From Pedobacter westerhofensis (GTDB lineage Bacteria; Bacteroidota; Bacteroidia; Sphingobacteriales; Sphingobacteriaceae): a stretch of DNA of 64,000 nucleotides. Below are positions 35,024 to 44,352 of this stretch, piece after piece. The notes beneath the pieces are model-generated. The model had not been told where the DNA came from. It saw nothing but the letters and a program-made list of their open reading frames with translations, and did no database searches. Positions within the stretch are counted from its first letter, which is position 1; each line of letters starts with the position of its first letter. The translations under genes were made by a program, and so were the position numbers. The DNA is taken from contig NZ_FXTN01000005.1 in the NCBI RefSeq assembly GCF_900182595.1, positions 372,001 through 436,000 of the forward strand, written 5' to 3'.

Positions 35024-35670
35024 TGGCGGTTTTCAGAAAGGGCTTCCTGGGCGGTTTTAAAGGTAAACTGGGCCCGGGCGTTGGCACTACATGGCGGAAC
35101 CTTGATGTGCTCAAAAGCCGGTCTACCAAAACAATTGAGAAAGACAAACTGCTACCGCAGAACTTCAGGCTCGATGTTTTGTCAAGGTTCCTCGGCCCCT
35201 TCAAGCCCTTTATAAGAATTGGTTTCTATCACAAAAAGAACAAAGACAGCCCCTTTAACCGTGCTATGCATTACAACTGGCACAGGGCGGTTAAAGGCAA
35301 AGCTCCAAATTTTGTAATCGATTACAGTAAAATCATCCTGAGCCGGGGCGACAGGGAGCCTGTCTGGTCAGGGAACTTGATTACAGTACAGGAAGATCAG
35401 ATTTCAATCACCTGGGAAGTTACTGAAGCAGCCAAAATGAGGATCATAGGAAACGACCGGGCTATAGTTTTGATTTATAACGACAGAGCAGAGAAAGTGC
35501 AGTCCTTCAAAACAGCAATCAGATCAGATCTTGCAGTCAGGATAGATCTGCCGCTCGCACTCAGGTTGGGCAATTCTCATATCTGGATGTTCTTTCTTTC
35601 GCCGGATGGCAGGCATGTTTCGAACAGCGAGTATATTGGAGAGCTATTGTCTGAAGCAACGGAGATCTAA
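35023..35670 (+). CDS. DUF6266 family protein, copy 2
   Basis: This protein also has 215 residues and the same plan as copy 1: a glycine-rich head (FLGGFKGKLGPGVGTTW), a middle FRLDVLSRFLGPFKPFIRIGF aligned with TPLKDFIRVGF of copy 1, and a beta-rich half with DQISITWEV and HVSNSEYIGEL (compare DVSNSVYTGRL). The two have diverged strongly in sequence. It overlaps the preceding gene by one base and the convergent ATPase gene by four bases. The function is unknown. Confidence 0.72.
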   Translation: MAVFRKGFLGGFKGKLGPGVGTTWRNLDVLKSRSTKTIEKDKLLPQNFRLDVLSRFLGPFKPFIRIGFYHKKNKDSPFNRAMHYNWHRAVKGKAPNFVIDYSKIILSRGDREPVWSGNLITVQEDQISITWEVTEAAKMRIIGNDRAIVLIYNDRAEKVQSFKTAIRSDLAVRIDLPLALRLGNSHIWMFFLSPDGRHVSNSEYIGELLSEATEI

Positions 35671-37102
35671 CGATCAAAGAGCATGTCCATGCCGATTTCC
35701 TTTTGTACCAGCCCGGAAAAACTTGTGCCATTTCTTAGCCCATAAGTTGTAACCATAGTCAGGAACAACGTCTTTCTGGTTTTTGTCTGGTCTCGGAATA
35801 CGGCCAGCTTGTTTTCCAGTTCCTTTGCGTAAGCTTTGCTGATTTCAAATGGCCGGTCGGAAAATTTCATTTCGCAGATATTGATGCATGAATCACCTCT
35901 GTCAATCACCAGGTCAATCTGCGTTCCCCTGTCCGCTTTGGTAACTGGTTGATGCCTCCATACGGATACCTCTGCGTATACAGCCTCAATCCCAATCGCT
36001 TTTTTTAGCTGCGGGATGTGTTTCATACAGATACTCTCGAATGCATTTCCGCTCCAGCTTGTCCAGGAATTTCCCGAAATAAATGTAATCCAGGTTCCGC
36101 TTCCAACAGCTTTGCTTCCCTCAATAAACTTAAGATAGAATAACGAATACTCATCTGTGAGTTTATATAACAAATAAGTTTTTGTCTTTCCGAATGGAAT
36201 ATAGGGAGTTATAAATCCGGACTCGGTGAGTTCATCCAGTACCTGGGTCGCATATCCGCCACTTGTTAGCTTACACGCGGCGATAAGTTCAGTACGGGAC
36301 ATGCCCATTCCTTTTTTAGCAAGTGCCCTAACAATGTCAATATGGCTTTGAGCAGTGTCGAACAGGGAATGGTAAAGGTTTTTGAATTCGTCTTGCAGGA
36401 GACCTTCTTTGGTAAAACAGAGCCTATCGATATTCTGCGTGGCACTGTCGCCCGGCCGGATCTCTTTCAGGTATTGTGGAATTCCTCCCATTGCCATATA
36501 AAGCTGCAAGGTTTGATAATAATCCAGATTTACTTTTCTGTGTTTCAGAAAGGCTGTCATCTCTCCAACTGTAAACGGGAGCAGCCTGATTCTCCTGGTC
36601 ACCCTGTTGTGTAAGCCTCCACGGTTGTTAACAACCTTCTTAATCATCCAAGCCGCAGCCGATCCGCAAATTACAACAATCAGATTTTTTTCCCGTGAAG
36701 CCCAGCTATTCCAGAAGCTTTCAAATGCCGGGAGAAATCCCGATCTCGGGGTGTCAATCCATGGAAATTCATCAATAAAAATAATGGTACGTTCTATTTT
36801 TAACACAGGAGACAGATACTGCCTGAGCATTTCGAATGCTTTTAACCAGCTGGCCGCTTTTGCCACAGGCAAACCGGTAGAACCTGCAGATAGTGCAAGG
36901 CTGAAGTTTTCGAGCTGTTGATCTAAAGTTGCATGATGTATTCCAGAAAACTCAAAAGAAATTGCTTTGCTGAATCCGTTACGAATTAGAAATGTTTTGC
37001 CCACCCTTCTTCGCCCGTAAACTGCAATCAGTTCTGCTTCGCCGGATTTTTCTATTTGTCCTGAAATTGCATTTCTTCTTTTCTCCCTATTACAGTTTCC
37101 AT
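35667..37102 (-). pseudogene. DUF234-type AAA ATPase gene with 5' frameshift
   Basis: The main frame encodes an ATP-binding protein with Walker A AVYGRRRVGKTFLI, Walker B TIIFIDEFPWID, a winged-helix region (GMSRTELIAACKLTSGGYA) and a C-terminal DUF234/restriction-endonuclease-like domain (GTQIDLVID, CEMKFSDRPFEI). The expected N-terminus METVIGRKEEMQFQDK starts at ATG 37102 in another frame and stops at TAG 37054-37052. Inserting one base there restores spacing to KSGEAELIAVYG. So the gene has a one-base deletion, or a sequence error. Members of this family vary widely among related strains. Translation could only begin at poor internal starts such as GTG 37004, inside Walker A. Confidence 0.78.
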
Positions 37103-37144
37103 ATCTTACTGTTTACAAGACAAATATAATGAAAGTTAATAGAA

Positions 37145-37230
37145 TTTGGCGTAATATAGAATTTATACTACGCCAAAACAGCATGTTTTTTAGGCGTTTT
37201 GGCGAAGTATAAATTCTATATCACGCCAAA
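37145..37230. repeat. Pair of 33-bp quasi-palindromes in inverted orientation
   Basis: Arm 1 (37145-37177) begins TTTGGCGTAATATAG and ends ACTACGCCAAA. Arm 2 (37198-37230) is its reverse complement at 31 of 33 positions. Each arm is itself framed by TTTGGCG and CGCCAAA. The two are separated by 20 bases. Confidence 0.85.
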
Positions 37231-37234
37231 ATTA
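37227..37234 (-). promoter_or_regulatory. -7 element for the ATPase gene at the edge of the repeat
   Basis: The minus strand reads TAATTTTG, a TAnnTTTG match that overlaps the end of arm 2. Transcription would then cross both quasi-palindromes, giving a highly structured leader. Confidence 0.4.
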
Positions 37235-37352
37235 TTAAAATCAAGGTGTAAAATGCCATATGACTTTGCTCGATCATCTACTCCAATGTTAAATTTCATA
37301 AAAAATTTCGTTTAGTAAATAAATAAACGTTAATTAGACATTTAATTATTTT

Positions 37353-39035
37353 ATGAAACCAAATATATACGTTATTGGAGTAGATTATGGTTCAGACTCT
37401 GTCCGTTCCGTACTTGTAAATGCCGAAAATGGTGAAGAGATCGCTTCCTCAGTTTTTAACTATCCGAGATGGCAAAAAGGGTTATTTTGTGATCCTGCAG
37501 CAAATCAGTTCAGACAGCACCCCCTCGATTATACCGAAGGACTGGAACATACAATTAAAGCCTGCCTGGAGAAAGCTGGCGGACAGGCTGCTGCCGATGC
37601 CGTTAAAGCAATAGCCATAGATACCACAGGCTCTACCCCTGTGGCTGTCAACAAAGCAGGAACACCACTGTCCCTGACCCCCGGATTTGAAGAAAACCCG
37701 CACGCAATGTTCGTGCTTTGGAAAGACCACACCGCCGTCAAAGAAGCTGCACAGATCAACGAGCATGCCCTTAAATATGATATCAACTACCTCGATTACG
37801 AAGGTGGCATCTATTCTTCAGAATGGTTTTGGGCAAAACTGCTTCGCACACTGAGAACAGACGAAAAGGTAAGGACCGCATGTTACTCCTGGGTAGAGCA
37901 TTGCGACTGGATCCCTTTCCTGTTAACAGGCGGAAAGGACATCAAAGAAATGAAACGCAGCCGCTGCGCCGCCGGTCACAAGGCCCTCTGGGCCGAAGAA
38001 TTTGGTGGCCTCCCCCCTAATCAGTTTTTTAGAGACCTCGACCCTTTACTGGATGGTTATACAGAACGCCTGTTTAAAGAAACTTACACTTCTGATGAAC
38101 CCGCCGGCTTCTTAAGTGAAGAATGGGCAACCAGATTGGGATTGAGCACATCAGTTGTTGTGGGTGTCGGCGCCTTTGACGCACACATGGGTGCTGTGGG
38201 CGGACAGATTGAGCCTTACCACCTGAGCAAGGTCATGGGAACTTCTACCTGTGATATCCTCGTGGCACCTGCGGCCGATATCGAGGGCAAACTGATCAAA
38301 GGTATCTGCGGTCAGGTAAACGGATCGGTGATTCCCGGTATGATGGGGCTCGAAGCTGGTCAATCGGCCTTTGGCGATACCTATGCCTGGTTTAAAAATA
38401 TACTGAGCTGGCCGCTTAAAACGCTGCTGCATCAATCAGTGCTGATTGAGAAAGCTACAGCGAACGCATTGATGGAAGAAATGCTGGACAAGATCATCCC
38501 GGAACTCAGCAAACAGGCCGCTGTACTGCCAAAAAATGACGACGATGAACTGGGTATCGACTGGTTTAACGGCAGAAGAACACCAGATGCCAACCAGGAA
38601 CTCAAAGGTGCCCTCAGCAATCTTGATCTGGGTACAGATGCGCCGCGCCTGTTCAGGGCACTGGCAGAAGCCACCTGCTTTGGTGCTAAAAACATCGTAG
38701 ACCGTTTCATTTCTGAAGGAATCCCTGTAAAAGGGATCATCGGCATAGGTGGCGTAGCCAAGAAATCACCGTATATCATGCAGATGATGGCAGATGTACT
38801 GAACATGCCCATCCGTATCCACCAGTTTGAACATACCTGTGCCCTGGGTGCAGCGATGTTTGCAGCCGTAGTTGGCGGCGTATATCCGACAGTAGAAGAA
38901 GCGATGAAAGGAATGGGCAGCGGATTTGATTCGGAGTATTTCCCTGAGGAGAAGAACGTAGCCTATTACGCCAGCCGCTACCCGCGGTACCAGTCGCTCG
39001 GTGCGTATATTGAACAAAATACAGATCATGGTTAA
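37353..39035 (+). CDS. araB: Ribulokinase
   Basis: AraB phosphorylates L-ribulose to L-ribulose 5-phosphate with ATP. The 560-residue FGGY-family kinase starts with VIGVDYGSDSVRSVLVN (phosphate-1 motif) and contains AIDTTGSTPVAV, VEHCDWIPFLLTG, KVMGTSTCDILVA and IIGIGGVAKKSPYIMQMMAD, all ribulokinase-specific. It is first in the order araB-araD-araA-symporter, all on one strand with short gaps. Confidence 0.96.
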   Translation: MKPNIYVIGVDYGSDSVRSVLVNAENGEEIASSVFNYPRWQKGLFCDPAANQFRQHPLDYTEGLEHTIKACLEKAGGQAAADAVKAIAIDTTGSTPVAVNKAGTPLSLTPGFEENPHAMFVLWKDHTAVKEAAQINEHALKYDINYLDYEGGIYSSEWFWAKLLRTLRTDEKVRTACYSWVEHCDWIPFLLTGGKDIKEMKRSRCAAGHKALWAEEFGGLPPNQFFRDLDPLLDGYTERLFKETYTSDEPAGFLSEEWATRLGLSTSVVVGVGAFDAHMGAVGGQIEPYHLSKVMGTSTCDILVAPAADIEGKLIKGICGQVNGSVIPGMMGLEAGQSAFGDTYAWFKNILSWPLKTLLHQSVLIEKATANALMEEMLDKIIPELSKQAAVLPKNDDDELGIDWFNGRRTPDANQELKGALSNLDLGTDAPRLFRALAEATCFGAKNIVDRFISEGIPVKGIIGIGGVAKKSPYIMQMMADVLNMPIRIHQFEHTCALGAAMFAAVVGGVYPTVEEAMKGMGSGFDSEYFPEEKNVAYYASRYPRYQSLGAYIEQNTDHG

Positions 39036-39092
39036 TCAGCTCTGCTGATCAGCAATACGATTGTCCCCGGACATTATTAAATTATAAAAAAA

Positions 39093-39791
39093 ATGAACGA
39101 ATATCAGGAGATCCGGGAAAAAGCATATGCAGCAAATATGCAGCTTCCTAAACTGGGCCTTGTGCTTTTCACTTTTGGAAATGCAAGTGCTGCCGACAGA
39201 GAGAAAAAAGTGTTTGCAATCAAACCAAGCGGGGTTCCTTATGAGGACCTTTCAGCAGAAAATATGGTGATCGTGGATTTTGACGGCAATACCGTTGAAG
39301 GCAACCTCAGGCCTTCGTCCGACACCAAAACACATGCTGTACTTTATAAACACTGGGAAGATATCGGCGGCATCGTACATACGCATTCTACTTACGGAAC
39401 CGCCTGGGCGCAATCGCTGAAGCCGATCCCGGTATACGGAACCACCCATGCCGATCATACTACCGCAGCTGTTCCCTGCGCCCCACCTATGAGCGACGAA
39501 AAGATCAAAGGAAACTATGAGTACGAAACAGGGTTCCAGATTATCGATCACCTTACAGAACAGGGCTTAAGTTACACAGATGTGGAAATGATCCTTGTGG
39601 GCAACCATGCCCCCTTTACCTGGGGAAAAACAGCAGACAAAGCGGTTTACAACAGCGCAGTCGTGGAAGAACTGGCAAAAATGGCATTCCTTACCGAACA
39701 GATCAGAAACGATGTCCGCCCCATGAAAGATGCTTTAATTCAGAAACATTACGAGAGGAAACACGGTGTGGATTCCTATTACGGTCAATAA
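39093..39791 (+). CDS. araD: L-ribulose-5-phosphate 4-epimerase
   Basis: AraD converts L-ribulose 5-phosphate to D-xylulose 5-phosphate by retro-aldol chemistry. The 232-residue class II aldolase-family protein shows FTFGNASAADREKKVFAIKP, split as FTFGNASAADR and FAIKPSGVPYEDL, the metal ligands in IVHTHSTYGTAWAQ and VGNHAPFTWGKT. It lies 57 bases after araB and 9 before araA. Confidence 0.96.
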   Translation: MNEYQEIREKAYAANMQLPKLGLVLFTFGNASAADREKKVFAIKPSGVPYEDLSAENMVIVDFDGNTVEGNLRPSSDTKTHAVLYKHWEDIGGIVHTHSTYGTAWAQSLKPIPVYGTTHADHTTAAVPCAPPMSDEKIKGNYEYETGFQIIDHLTEQGLSYTDVEMILVGNHAPFTWGKTADKAVYNSAVVEELAKMAFLTEQIRNDVRPMKDALIQKHYERKHGVDSYYGQ

Positions 39792-39800
39792 ACAAAAACT

Positions 39801-41306
39801 ATGACAACCAACCTCAAACAATTAGAAGCCTGGTTCATCACCGGAAGCCAGCATTTATACGGAGAAGAAACACTGAGACAAGTAGCAGAACATTCTCAGC
39901 AAATCGCAGGAGCGCTGAATGATTCTCCTCAGATCCCCGTAAAAATCGTTTTCAAGCCAACAGTTAAAACAGCAGATGAGATTTATGCCGTATGCCAGGA
40001 AGCCAATAACGCAGAGAACTGCATCGGCATCATTGCCTGGATGCACACTTTTTCTCCCGCAAAAATGTGGATCGGCGGACTAAAAATATTACAGAAACCC
40101 TTACTCCATTTACATACACAGTTTAACCGCGATATTCCATGGAGCACAATGGACATGGATTTCATGAACCTGAACCAGAGTGCGCATGGCGACCGTGAGT
40201 TCGGATTTATTGTTTCGAGAATGCGCATCAACCGTAAAGTGGTTGCCGGGCACTGGGAAGACCCCGAAGTGCGCGAAAGCGTAAATACCTGGCTGCGCGC
40301 TGCCGCGGGATGGTTTGATATGCAGGGTGCAAAATACGCCCGCTTTGGCGATAACATGCGCAACGTTGCGGTAACTGAAGGAGATAAAGTTGAAGCAGAA
40401 ATAAAATTCGGTTTCTCCGTGAATACCTATGGGGTCGGCGACCTGGTGGCTGTGATCAATCAGACTTCGGATGCCGATATTGATCAGCTGGTAAAGGAAT
40501 ATGCAGACAGCTATGTGATGGCACAAAGCCTGATCAAAGGTGGTGCCCAGCACGCTTCACTGAGAGAAGCTGCGAAAATAGAAATAGGGTTGCGCACCTT
40601 CCTTGAACAGGGCAATTTCAAAGGTTTCTCGGATACATTTGAAGATCTGCATGGTATGAGCCAGCTTCCGGGTATTGCAGTACAGCGCTTAATGAGCGAT
40701 GGGTACGGTTTTGCAGGTGAGGGCGACTGGAAAACGGCTGTACTGGTACGCACAATGAAGGTGATGGGCAGCGGACTGGAAGGCGCCAATGCTTTTATGG
40801 AAGATTATACGTATCATTTTGAACCAAAAAATTCTTTTGTTTTAGGCTCACATATGCTGGAAGTGGATGCTGCTTTAGCGAAAGGACCGGTAAAATGTGA
40901 AATACACCCGCTGGGAATTGGCGGCAAAGCCGATCCTGTACGGTTGATTTTTGATGCAGCAAACGGCCCGGCCTTAAATGCGTCGATCATTGATATGGGC
41001 AACAGGTTCCGTATGCTGGTAAACGTAGTTGATGGCGTTGATGAACAACATGAACTACCTAAACTACCGGTAGCACGTGTATTGTGGAAGCCACAACCCG
41101 ATATGAAAACAGGTTGCGCGGCATGGATTTATGCCGGCGGAGCGCATCATACATGTTATAGTCAAAATTTAACAGCAGAACATCTCACAGATTTTGCAGA
41201 TATCGCAGGGATTGAGTATGTTGGCATCGATAATCAAACTACTATAAATCAATTACGCAACGAGTTAAAGTGGAACGAGGTATATTATCAGTTAAATAAA
41301 CATTAA
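39801..41306 (+). CDS. araA: L-arabinose isomerase
   Basis: AraA interconverts L-arabinose and L-ribulose with Mn2+. It has 501 residues, normal for the family. [20 protein letters not shown] at the N-terminus (residues about 9-28) and [20 protein letters not shown] are signature segments; [15 protein letters not shown] holds a metal-binding Glu and [10 protein letters not shown] and GGAHHTCY further active-site residues. It is in the araBDA operon. Confidence 0.97.
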   Translation: MTTNLKQLEAWFITGSQHLYGEETLRQVAEHSQQIAGALNDSPQIPVKIVFKPTVKTADEIYAVCQEANNAENCIGIIAWMHTFSPAKMWIGGLKILQKPLLHLHTQFNRDIPWSTMDMDFMNLNQSAHGDREFGFIVSRMRINRKVVAGHWEDPEVRESVNTWLRAAAGWFDMQGAKYARFGDNMRNVAVTEGDKVEAEIKFGFSVNTYGVGDLVAVINQTSDADIDQLVKEYADSYVMAQSLIKGGAQHASLREAAKIEIGLRTFLEQGNFKGFSDTFEDLHGMSQLPGIAVQRLMSDGYGFAGEGDWKTAVLVRTMKVMGSGLEGANAFMEDYTYHFEPKNSFVLGSHMLEVDAALAKGPVKCEIHPLGIGGKADPVRLIFDAANGPALNASIIDMGNRFRMLVNVVDGVDEQHELPKLPVARVLWKPQPDMKTGCAAWIYAGGAHHTCYSQNLTAEHLTDFADIAGIEYVGIDNQTTINQLRNELKWNEVYYQLNKH

Positions 41307-41337
41307 AAATGATGAAAAATTCTAACCAAATTAAATT

Positions 41338-43023
41338 ATGACCAATAGCTTAGCAACTACCGACTATGTAGTTTTTATTATTTACTTCCTGGTTGTTTCC
41401 CTGTATGGATACTCTATTTATCACAAAAGGCAGAGAAATGAACATGATGCGAAAGCGTTCTTCCTCGCGGAAGGTACTTTAACATGGTGGGCCATCGGTG
41501 CCTCACTCATCGCATCCAATATTTCTGCTGAACAGTTTATCGGGATGAGCGGGGAAGGTTTCTTCCTCGGGGTCGCCGTAGCTGCCTATGAATGGATCGC
41601 AGCCATCGCCCTGATCATTGTGGCAGTCTGGTTTATACCGGTCTACCTCAAAAACAAGATCTATACCATGCCTCAGTTCCTTAAAACAAGGTATAATGAA
41701 TCGGTGGCCCTGATTATGGCCATTTTCTGGCTGTTCCTGTATGTATTTGTAAACCTGACCTCAATCCTATACCTGGGCGCGGTAGCCATCAATGGGCTTA
41801 CCGGAGGGGAATACCTGCATGTGATCATGATCGGCCTTGCGGTATTTGCGCTGTTCATTTCGCTGGGCGGGATGAAGGTTGTGGCTTATACGGATGTGAT
41901 ACAGGTGGCAGTACTGATCTTTGGAGGACTGGTAACTACCTATATCGCACTGACGGTTGTTGGCGAGAAATTTGGCGTGGGCAGCAATGCCATTGCAGGG
42001 TTTAAGGTGCTGATGGATCAGGCGCCGGAGCATTTCAAAATGATTATCCCGAGACCTACCGCTACCTCTACGCAGAATGAGATCAGCAAATACCTCACTT
42101 TCCCCGGACTGGCTTCTTACCTTGCCGGAATCTGGATCATCAACCTGAACTACTGGGGATGTAACCAGTACATCACACAGCGTGCTTTGGGCGCCGATCT
42201 GCATACGGCAAGAACGGGTATCCTGTTTGCCGGCTTGTTAAAGTTAATGATGCCACTGATCGTGATGCTGCCTGGTATCGCTGCCTATGTATTGTACAGG
42301 GGCGGGTATCTTCCACAGCTGATCGGCGGCAAAGATGGTGCTTATTCTGCGGTGCTCACCTTCCTGCCTACAGGATTAAAAGGCCTGTCTGTTGCGGCAC
42401 TGACCGCAGCGATTGTTGCCTCCCTTGCAGGTAAAGTGAATAGTATCTCTACGATTTTCACGCTGGATGTGTATTCAAAATATTTCAAAAAAGATTCGGA
42501 CCAGAAAAACCTGGTATTTGTAGGCCGTGCTACAGTAGTGATCGGCCTGATCCTGGCAGTTCTGTTTACCTGGAACGACTTACTGGGTATTGGCGGAGTG
42601 GGTGGTTTCACCTATATCCAGAAATACACAGGTTTTATCAGTCCAGGTGTATTCGCGATGTTCTTCCTCGGGATGTTCTGGAAAAGGACTACAGGTGCTG
42701 CTGCAATTGCAGGGGTACTGGCGGGTTTCTTATTTTCGGTTTTCTTTAATGAGCTGGCGCCTTCGCTGATGGGACATGACACGATTCTTTACACGGCCTA
42801 TCCAAATGGAGCAGGCGGATGGGAGATCCCCTTTCATATCTGTATGGGACTGTCTTTTGCCTTTACAATGGTGATTATGATTGCCATGAGTTATGCTGGG
42901 CCAAAGGTTAACCCTAAAGCTTTTGAGCTGGATAAAAGTATGTTTAATGTGAAACCCTCTACGCTGGCGCTGATCATTTTAACTCTTTTGATCATCACCG
43001 CATTATATGTGAAGTTCTGGTAA
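41338..43023 (+). CDS. Sodium:solute symporter family sugar transporter (probable arabinose carrier)
   Basis: This 561-residue carrier of the SSS/SGLT family has about 14 membrane helices. WWAIGASLIASNISAEQFIG near residue 45 is the SSS first-helix motif with its unwound sodium and sugar site, and NYWGCNQYITQRALGA (about 262-277) matches the sugar-type subgroup. It is the last gene of the araBDA operon, 31 bases after araA, so L-arabinose is the most likely substrate. A terminator follows. Confidence 0.9.
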   Translation: MTNSLATTDYVVFIIYFLVVSLYGYSIYHKRQRNEHDAKAFFLAEGTLTWWAIGASLIASNISAEQFIGMSGEGFFLGVAVAAYEWIAAIALIIVAVWFIPVYLKNKIYTMPQFLKTRYNESVALIMAIFWLFLYVFVNLTSILYLGAVAINGLTGGEYLHVIMIGLAVFALFISLGGMKVVAYTDVIQVAVLIFGGLVTTYIALTVVGEKFGVGSNAIAGFKVLMDQAPEHFKMIIPRPTATSTQNEISKYLTFPGLASYLAGIWIINLNYWGCNQYITQRALGADLHTARTGILFAGLLKLMMPLIVMLPGIAAYVLYRGGYLPQLIGGKDGAYSAVLTFLPTGLKGLSVAALTAAIVASLAGKVNSISTIFTLDVYSKYFKKDSDQKNLVFVGRATVVIGLILAVLFTWNDLLGIGGVGGFTYIQKYTGFISPGVFAMFFLGMFWKRTTGAAAIAGVLAGFLFSVFFNELAPSLMGHDTILYTAYPNGAGGWEIPFHICMGLSFAFTMVIMIAMSYAGPKVNPKAFELDKSMFNVKPSTLALIILTLLIITALYVKFW

Positions 43024-43041
43024 CCAAAACCTTTTTAATAG

Positions 43042-43072
43042 AAAGAGAGCGCCCGGAAAGCGCTCTCTTTTT
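43042..43072 (+). terminator. Terminator of the ara operon
   Basis: An 11-bp stem (AAAGAGAGCGC with GCGCTCTCTTT, loop CCGGAAA) is followed by T's. It may also help stop the convergent GH18 gene. Confidence 0.88.
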
Positions 43073-43084
43073 ATATCGGTCGTT

Positions 43085-44029
43085 TTAATTGTACACCGTA
43101 CCAAAACCATAAAGTGCATTTGATATGTTTGAAAGATAAGTATGCGAATCTGCATTCGGCAGGTTGTAGTACAGATAAATACCATAACCGTCACTCACTG
43201 TCCTGGTAGCAAGCGAGGCAGCAGTACCCGCACTGGTGGCGGTAATGTCAATTGCTGCCGGGCCAAGATTGCTTTTGGCCAGACCAGGCACTGCCGGCGT
43301 ACTGTAAGTACCATATATCGCATTCCAACTGTAGTTAACCTTTGAACCTACAGTTACTCCTTGATAAGACAATCTCGACGCTGCAGGCCCGTAGAAATAA
43401 AATGAAATAATCTTGGACGGCATCAACTCCCGAAGAGCAGTCACCAGAAATACGAAAGAACTGTCATTTGGCTGCGTAGTTCCATTATTGCCATAATCAG
43501 AATATTCATCGTCAAAATCTATCCCATCCAGTCCATAGGTGCTAACTGCGTTGCTCAGCTGCTGTGCGAAAGCCTGTGCAGAAGCCATGCTGGTAAAATT
43601 GGTCATCCCCGCCCCCTGATGGTTGCCCAGGATAGAAAGCAGGACTTTGATGCCTTTGTCCTGCAGTGGCTTCACATACGTGTCCCTGTTGCTCAGCACA
43701 TTTGTGACCTGCGGATTGAAAAAGAGTTCTGCTGTGCGGCTGCTTGTATTGAAATTGATATTGGCCGCAAAGATAATCCCGATATCAAATAAAGGGCTGC
43801 CATTTGTTAGCGTATACTTCGCTACATTTCTTAAATCGTTACTGTTGACCTCTACATAACAGACGCCTTTAGGTCCGTTGGTACCAATTGCATTGGTTTT
43901 GAGTGCAGTGGCAGAAGACAGGCTTTCAGGAGGTAATTTTGTTTCTTTTTTACAGGAGGCAAGCGCCAGCATTAAACAGGCCGCAGCCAGGATTTTGCTT
44001 TTTACAGATAATTTCAGGGTTGTTTTCAT
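43085..44029 (-). CDS. GH18 endo-beta-N-acetylglucosaminidase-like lipoprotein (EndoH/EndoF type)
   Basis: This 314-residue lipoprotein (lipobox LALAS-C, Cys23) has the chitinase-fold catalytic motif LDGIDFDDEYSDYGNNG, that is DxxDxDxE with the catalytic Glu, very close to the EndoH/EndoF1 form. Such enzymes cut the chitobiose core of N-glycans or related GlcNAc linkages. I chose the ATG at 44029 because it begins the signal peptide MKTTLKLSVKSKILAAACL; an upstream in-frame ATG at 44116 adds 29 odd residues. No SusCD pair is adjacent. Confidence 0.85.
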   Translation of the reverse strand: MKTTLKLSVKSKILAAACLMLALASCKKETKLPPESLSSATALKTNAIGTNGPKGVCYVEVNSNDLRNVAKYTLTNGSPLFDIGIIFAANINFNTSSRTAELFFNPQVTNVLSNRDTYVKPLQDKGIKVLLSILGNHQGAGMTNFTSMASAQAFAQQLSNAVSTYGLDGIDFDDEYSDYGNNGTTQPNDSSFVFLVTALRELMPSKIISFYFYGPAASRLSYQGVTVGSKVNYSWNAIYGTYSTPAVPGLAKSNLGPAAIDITATSAGTAASLATRTVSDGYGIYLYYNLPNADSHTYLSNISNALYGFGTVYN

Positions 44030-44183
44030 AGTTATTATTTTAGGTAAATAAATGTATATATGATGTATATCACCTATACAAGTTAACATATTTTCCCTAT
44101 AATAACAATGACACACAAGTACTTAGTAATAAAATAATTATTATTTTACATTAAGTGAATACCCGAAAAAACAAAACAGATGG

Positions 44184-44270
44184 TTTAATACTGCTCCTTA
44201 TAACTCCTGGGGCATTTCCCGGTGATAGATTTAAACACCCAGCGATCTCCAAAACCGCAGCCCAGGCATC
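44184..44270 (-). pseudogene. Remnant of an AraC-family regulator C-terminus
   Basis: On the minus strand a frame ending at TAA 44186-44184 encodes CGFGDRWVFKSITGKCP then RSYKEQY. This is the recognisable end of an AraC/XylS helix-turn-helix domain (F-K-x-x-T-G-x-x-P-x-x-Y-R), with a few residues lost between GFGD and VFK. A stop lies just upstream and nothing before it is AraC-like, so the rest of the gene is gone. Confidence 0.5.
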
Positions 44271-44299
44271 TTCAGTCAGTATATGCAGAGGCATAAAAT

Positions 44300-44330
44300 G
44301 AAAAAAGGGATAAGCTTTCAGCTTATCCCT
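44300..44330 (-). terminator. Terminator of the small membrane protein gene
   Basis: An 11-bp stem (AGGGATAAGCT, loop TTC, AGCTTATCCCT) is followed on the minus strand by six T. Confidence 0.88.
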
Positions 44331-44352
44331 GTAAATTATTATGGCTGATCTG

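Larger units (their letters stand above)
37103..37352. other. Divergent intergenic region, ATPase / araB
   Basis: Besides the paired quasi-palindromes (37145-37230), this AT-rich gap contains a small inverted repeat CGTTTA-N9-TAAACG (37309-37329) close to the araB start that might be a regulator site. TGACTTTG at 37261-37268 is a near match to the -7 consensus on the plus strand. Confidence 0.5.
44030..44352. other. Intergenic region with an AraC-type remnant and a terminator
   Basis: This 323-base gap between two leftward genes contains an AraC C-terminal remnant (44184-44270) and the terminator of the small membrane protein gene (44300-44330). The part nearest the GH18 gene is AT-rich and may hold its promoter, though no exact -7 match was found. 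Confidence 0.5.
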
